In this document: positions 36,284 through 38,701 of the stretch, piece after piece | Numbering within the stretch: the first letter of the stretch is position 1 | Layout of the letters: the number at the start of each line of letters is the position of its first letter | Notes under the pieces: model-generated | The model's database searches: none | Told to the model about the DNA's origin: nothing | The model's input: the letters and a program-made list of their open reading frames with translations, nothing else | Assembly: GCA_018830885.1 (NCBI GenBank) | Contig: JAHJRI010000074.1 | Coordinates: 1 to 38,701 of the forward strand | Length of the DNA: 38,701 nt | Direction of reading: 5' to 3' | From: a bacterium | Lineage (GTDB): Bacteria > SAR324 > XYD2-FULL-50-16 | Made by a program: the position numbers and the translations under genes

Positions 36284-36380
36284 TTTATAAAATAAGACCT
36301 TCCGCACATTTAATATGCTGTTATTTTAGTATAAATATCTTTTAACGGTGGATTCCCGGTCAGAAAATTGCTTTGACAAA

Positions 36381-36415
36381 TTAACGACTGTTAAGTTAAG
36401 ATTAACACTCGTTCA
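36381..36415. promoter_or_regulatory. Paired activator boxes upstream of the sulfur operon
   Basis: TTAACGACTGTT at 36381 and TTAACACTCGTT at 36402, 21 bp apart, with the palindrome GTTAAGATTAAC overlapping them. They fit the TTAAC-N3-(T/C)GTT boxes found upstream of the rhodanese gene and lie 100-130 bp upstream of the -24 GG. They also lie about 100 bases before the divergent activator gene, so they could serve autoregulation. Confidence 0.62.
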
Positions 36416-36514
36416 AGCGAACCCTGAACAGTTTCATGATTATTCATGACACCGGTTTTCTGAATTCAGGTATCCTATCGCAATTCATCCAACATCTCTC
36501 AGACAGCGGGACAT

Positions 36515-37921
36515 ATGGCGGTCGAAAAACAGCTGAACCGACTGGAAAATATTGATATCGGAAAATATTCCGAAAAGATCATCGAAACAATGGCCGAAGC
36601 CCTGGTCTTGATAGCTCCGGATGGGACCATTTTAATGATCAACAAATCATTTGAAAAAATGTTTGGCTACCAGGCTGATGAAATTGTCGGAAAATCCTGT
36701 ACCCATCTCAATTGCGACCTTTGTGAAACAAGCTCCGGCAGCAAGCTGAGTAAGTGGTGCTCGCTCTTTTCTTACGGGCTGGCCGTCAAAAAACGATGTC
36801 ATGTCCGGAAAAAGGATGGCAGTTATCTGCCGGTTCTGAAAAACGCCTCCCTGCTGAAGGATGATAACGGGAATGATATCGGTGCTGTGGAAATTCTGAC
36901 GGACATTTCGGAAATGGACCGTCGGGATCAGACAATTGATTCACTCTCCCGGCAATTACCCGAGGATTCAACATTCTATGGCATTGTCGGGAAATCACGG
37001 GTGATTCAGAAAGTGTTCGAACTGATGAAAAAGGCCGCCCAGAGTGAGGCCCCGATTATCATTTACGGCGACAGTGGCACGGGTAAAGAACTGGTGGCGC
37101 AGGCTATCCACAAACTCGGACGACGAAACAACGGGCCTTTTGTCCAGCTCAACTGTGCCGCCCTAAATGAAAGCCTGCTGGAAAGCGAACTGTTTGGCCA
37201 CGTCAAGGGGGCGTTTACTGGGGCTTATCGACATCGTATCGGCCGATTTGAAACAGCCAATGAGGGTGACATTTTCCTGGATGAGATCGGAGATGTCCCT
37301 CTTTCCATCCAGGTAAAGCTGTTACGGGTTCTGGAACAGAAACAGATTGAACGGGTGGGTGACCATCAACCGATTCCGGTGGATGCCCGGTTGATCACCG
37401 CAACCAACAAAAATCTGCAGGAGCTGATTCAGAGAGGAGAATTCAGAGAAGATTTCTTTTTCCGGATCAACGTCATACCCATCCATGTGCCCTCCCTGAA
37501 GGAACGGCTTGATGATATCCCCCTGCTGGTGGATTACTTTATCCGCCAACTGCGCAAGCGAACTGAGAAGAAAATCACGGGACTGACATCGGAAAGTCTT
37601 GATCTTTTGCTCACCTATTCCTGGCCCGGCAATATCAGAGAATTGAAAAGCGTGCTGGAATATGCCTTCGCCGTTGCTGAAAAGGGACTTATCCGGGTGG
37701 ATCAACTGCCGCAGAATGTGTTAAAGACAGATGGAGCGGCGGTTCAAATCGAAAAAGCAACGCAGCACGATGATTCCGATGAAAAAATCGAGCTCATCCA
37801 GGCCCTGACCGAGGCAAACGGCAATCAGTCTCAAGCGGCCCGTTTACTGGATGTCAGCCGTGTGACAGTCTGGAACCGGATGAAGAAGTTCAACATCGAC
37901 CTGAAAAAGACCCTCCACTGA
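36515..37921 (+). CDS. Sigma-54-dependent activator with cysteine-rich PAS domain
   Basis: 468 residues. Residues about 20-135 are a PAS domain carrying five cysteines (Cys62, 67, 70, 82, 95), suggesting a redox, metal or sulfur sensor. Residues about 155-385 are the AAA+ domain with Walker A (G-D-S-G-T-G-K-E), the sigma-54 contact motif G-A-F-T-G-A, Walker B (I-F-L-D-E-I-G-D) and W-P-G-N-I-R-E-L. The C-terminus has a Fis-type HTH (G-N-Q-S-Q-A-A-R-L-L-D-V-S-R-V-T-V-W-N-R). It has no receiver domain, so the PAS domain is the likely input. It is divergent to the sulfur operon, whose promoter is of the sigma-54 class, which makes it the likely activator of that operon and of the rhodanese gene. 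Confidence 0.93.
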   Translation: MAVEKQLNRLENIDIGKYSEKIIETMAEALVLIAPDGTILMINKSFEKMFGYQADEIVGKSCTHLNCDLCETSSGSKLSKWCSLFSYGLAVKKRCHVRKKDGSYLPVLKNASLLKDDNGNDIGAVEILTDISEMDRRDQTIDSLSRQLPEDSTFYGIVGKSRVIQKVFELMKKAAQSEAPIIIYGDSGTGKELVAQAIHKLGRRNNGPFVQLNCAALNESLLESELFGHVKGAFTGAYRHRIGRFETANEGDIFLDEIGDVPLSIQVKLLRVLEQKQIERVGDHQPIPVDARLITATNKNLQELIQRGEFREDFFFRINVIPIHVPSLKERLDDIPLLVDYFIRQLRKRTEKKITGLTSESLDLLLTYSWPGNIRELKSVLEYAFAVAEKGLIRVDQLPQNVLKTDGAAVQIEKATQHDDSDEKIELIQALTEANGNQSQAARLLDVSRVTVWNRMKKFNIDLKKTLH

Positions 37922-38056
37922 TGGAACGCAGGGCACCTTCGATACTCCCTGCCGAAAATCTGGATCACCCTGATATATCATGATGACAATAACCAGGTCG
38001 GACCTGCCCCGATTGAACCCGGGGAAAGGGGCCTACTGTGTCTGGATCGGAATTCA

Positions 38057-38701
38057 ATGAGGAAAACGGATTTGGTGGAGAAAAGAACAGTCTGTTCCCG
38101 CAGCAGACGATTGTTGCTGACGGCAATCGCGGCACTTTTTTTTCTGCTGCCGGCGGAGAATCCGTTGTATGGAAGGTCAGTCACCGTTCCATTTCACAGT
38201 CACGCCGGAAAAATCCCCGGAGAGTTCCTGCGACCGGTTTTCAAGCATAGTCGCACCTTCCCGGAAGTCATCCTCATCCCCGAGGAAAAGGGATGGTTGA
38301 TATCCATACTGCTGCCCTATATCGTCCGGGAAACAGATCCAACCCTGCTGCCCGATCTGTTTGTCGTTCCAGAAACACCGTCACTGACCTGTGATCGATT
38401 TCTCTCAAGTTTCAAAGATCGGAAAATTCTATCGTTTGTCAATCCGGAACGAATTCAAAAGGACTATGGTATACGATTTGCGGACCTGGAGTACTTCAGC
38501 CTGAGCGACACCCCTTTCAAGGCTGCCCTGCAGTTGGCGGATGCTTTCACCGACAGCACCCCGCATGTGATGCTGGGCAGCCTGAAAGACCCGGAACAGT
38601 TCATACAGGCTGCCATATTTGCAGGCCAGATCGGGATTCCCTTTGTTCCCCTTCGAAACCGGGTGGATCGGGACGCGCTGCACCTTTTTTTCCAAAAAAA
38701 A
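38057..38701 (+). CDS. Exported protein of unknown function, N-terminal part (runs off the window)
   Basis: Open frame of 215 codons without a stop to the right edge. The ATG at 38057 has only a weak ribosome site (CGGA), so the start is uncertain. Residues about 18-36 are a hydrophobic signal peptide (L-L-L-T-A-I-A-A-L-F-F-L-L-P-A). The following domain alternates strands and helices (E-V-I-L-I-P-E-E-K-G-W-L-I-S, then P-D-L-F-V-V-P-E-T-P-S, H-V-M-L-G-S-L) with no motif I recognise. Same strand as the sigma-54 activator, 135 bases after it. Confidence 0.6.
   Translation, partial: MRKTDLVEKRTVCSRSRRLLLTAIAALFFLLPAENPLYGRSVTVPFHSHAGKIPGEFLRPVFKHSRTFPEVILIPEEKGWLISILLPYIVRETDPTLLPDLFVVPETPSLTCDRFLSSFKDRKILSFVNPERIQKDYGIRFADLEYFSLSDTPFKAALQLADAFTDSTPHVMLGSLKDPEQFIQAAIFAGQIGIPFVPLRNRVDRDALHLFFQKK

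Overview
The window looks like a chromosomal segment of an anaerobic, sulfur-metabolising Desulfobacterota (deltaproteobacterium). The evidence is a Tat-exported polysulfide/thiosulfate-reductase-type molybdoenzyme with its ferredoxin and cytochrome b subunits, YeeE/YedE permeases, exported rhodaneses, a multiheme cytochrome c with a Rieske/cytochrome b pair, a YeiH-type sulfate/sulfite exporter candidate, and two genes that only make sense if UGA is read as selenocysteine. No rRNA, tRNA or CRISPR array was recognised. Genus and species cannot be told from the sequence.

Layout. 1-906: 5' part of a chemoreceptor gene (minus). 1307-2251: EamA/DMT exporter (minus). 2440-2720: nested palindromic repeats, then an IS630-type transposase (2982-4049). 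4234-6895: YeiH-family transporter interrupted by an in-frame amber codon, plus two small membrane proteins. 7140-7451: small coiled-coil/HTH protein. 8111-11229: HxlR regulator and a cytoplasmic molybdopterin oxidoreductase. 11306-11875: uncharacterised protein. 12476-15248: zinc-protease-like protein, aspartoacylase-like protein and a RimK ligase with a TrkA-C tail. 15436-16389: aldo/keto reductase. 16679-18091: atypical thioredoxin reductase and atypical thioredoxin. 18799-20610: diguanylate cyclase. 21518-23609: thiolase and a convergent MerR regulator. 24179-27460: Rieske, cytochrome b and multiheme cytochrome c operon (minus). 27900-29264: exported heme-c/triple-rhodanese protein read through a UGA. 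30330-36042: six-gene minus-strand sulfur operon (molybdoenzyme, ferredoxin, YedE-like, selenocysteine YedE-like, rhodanese-like, cytochrome b). 36515-37921: divergent PAS/sigma-54 activator. 38057-end: partial exported protein.

The most interesting content is at 27.9-37.9 kb. Two genes (rhodanese at 27900-29264, YedE-like at 32020-32610) each have a UGA exactly where their families carry a conserved cysteine (C-G-G-x-x-C-x-L-S and G-Y-C-P-G-T-S). Each UGA is followed at nearly the same distance by a 7-bp hairpin with a G in a 4-5 nt loop, which is the form of a bacterial SECIS element. Both transcription units also have a close match to the sigma-54 promoter consensus, and 100-145 bp upstream of each lies a pair of TTAAC-N3-(T/C)GTT boxes spaced 21-22 bp apart. 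The PAS/sigma-54 activator gene sits divergently next to one of them. My reading is a sigma-54 regulon for respiratory sulfane-sulfur handling: the periplasmic molybdoenzyme with ferredoxin and cytochrome b exchanges electrons with sulfur compounds, rhodaneses carry sulfane sulfur on Cys/Sec, and YedE-type permeases move a sulfur species across the membrane. Function is inferred; the recoding and regulatory signals are visible in the sequence.

The intergenic space carries several families of palindromic repeats. Four copies of a roughly 170-bp MITE-like element (A) have GGGTGCACC termini and 8-bp target duplications at the best-preserved copies. A second family (B) shares the central core of A but has different arms; one B copy is inserted in a third hairpin family (D) with an 8-bp duplication. 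A fourth family (C) is present as two inverted copies.
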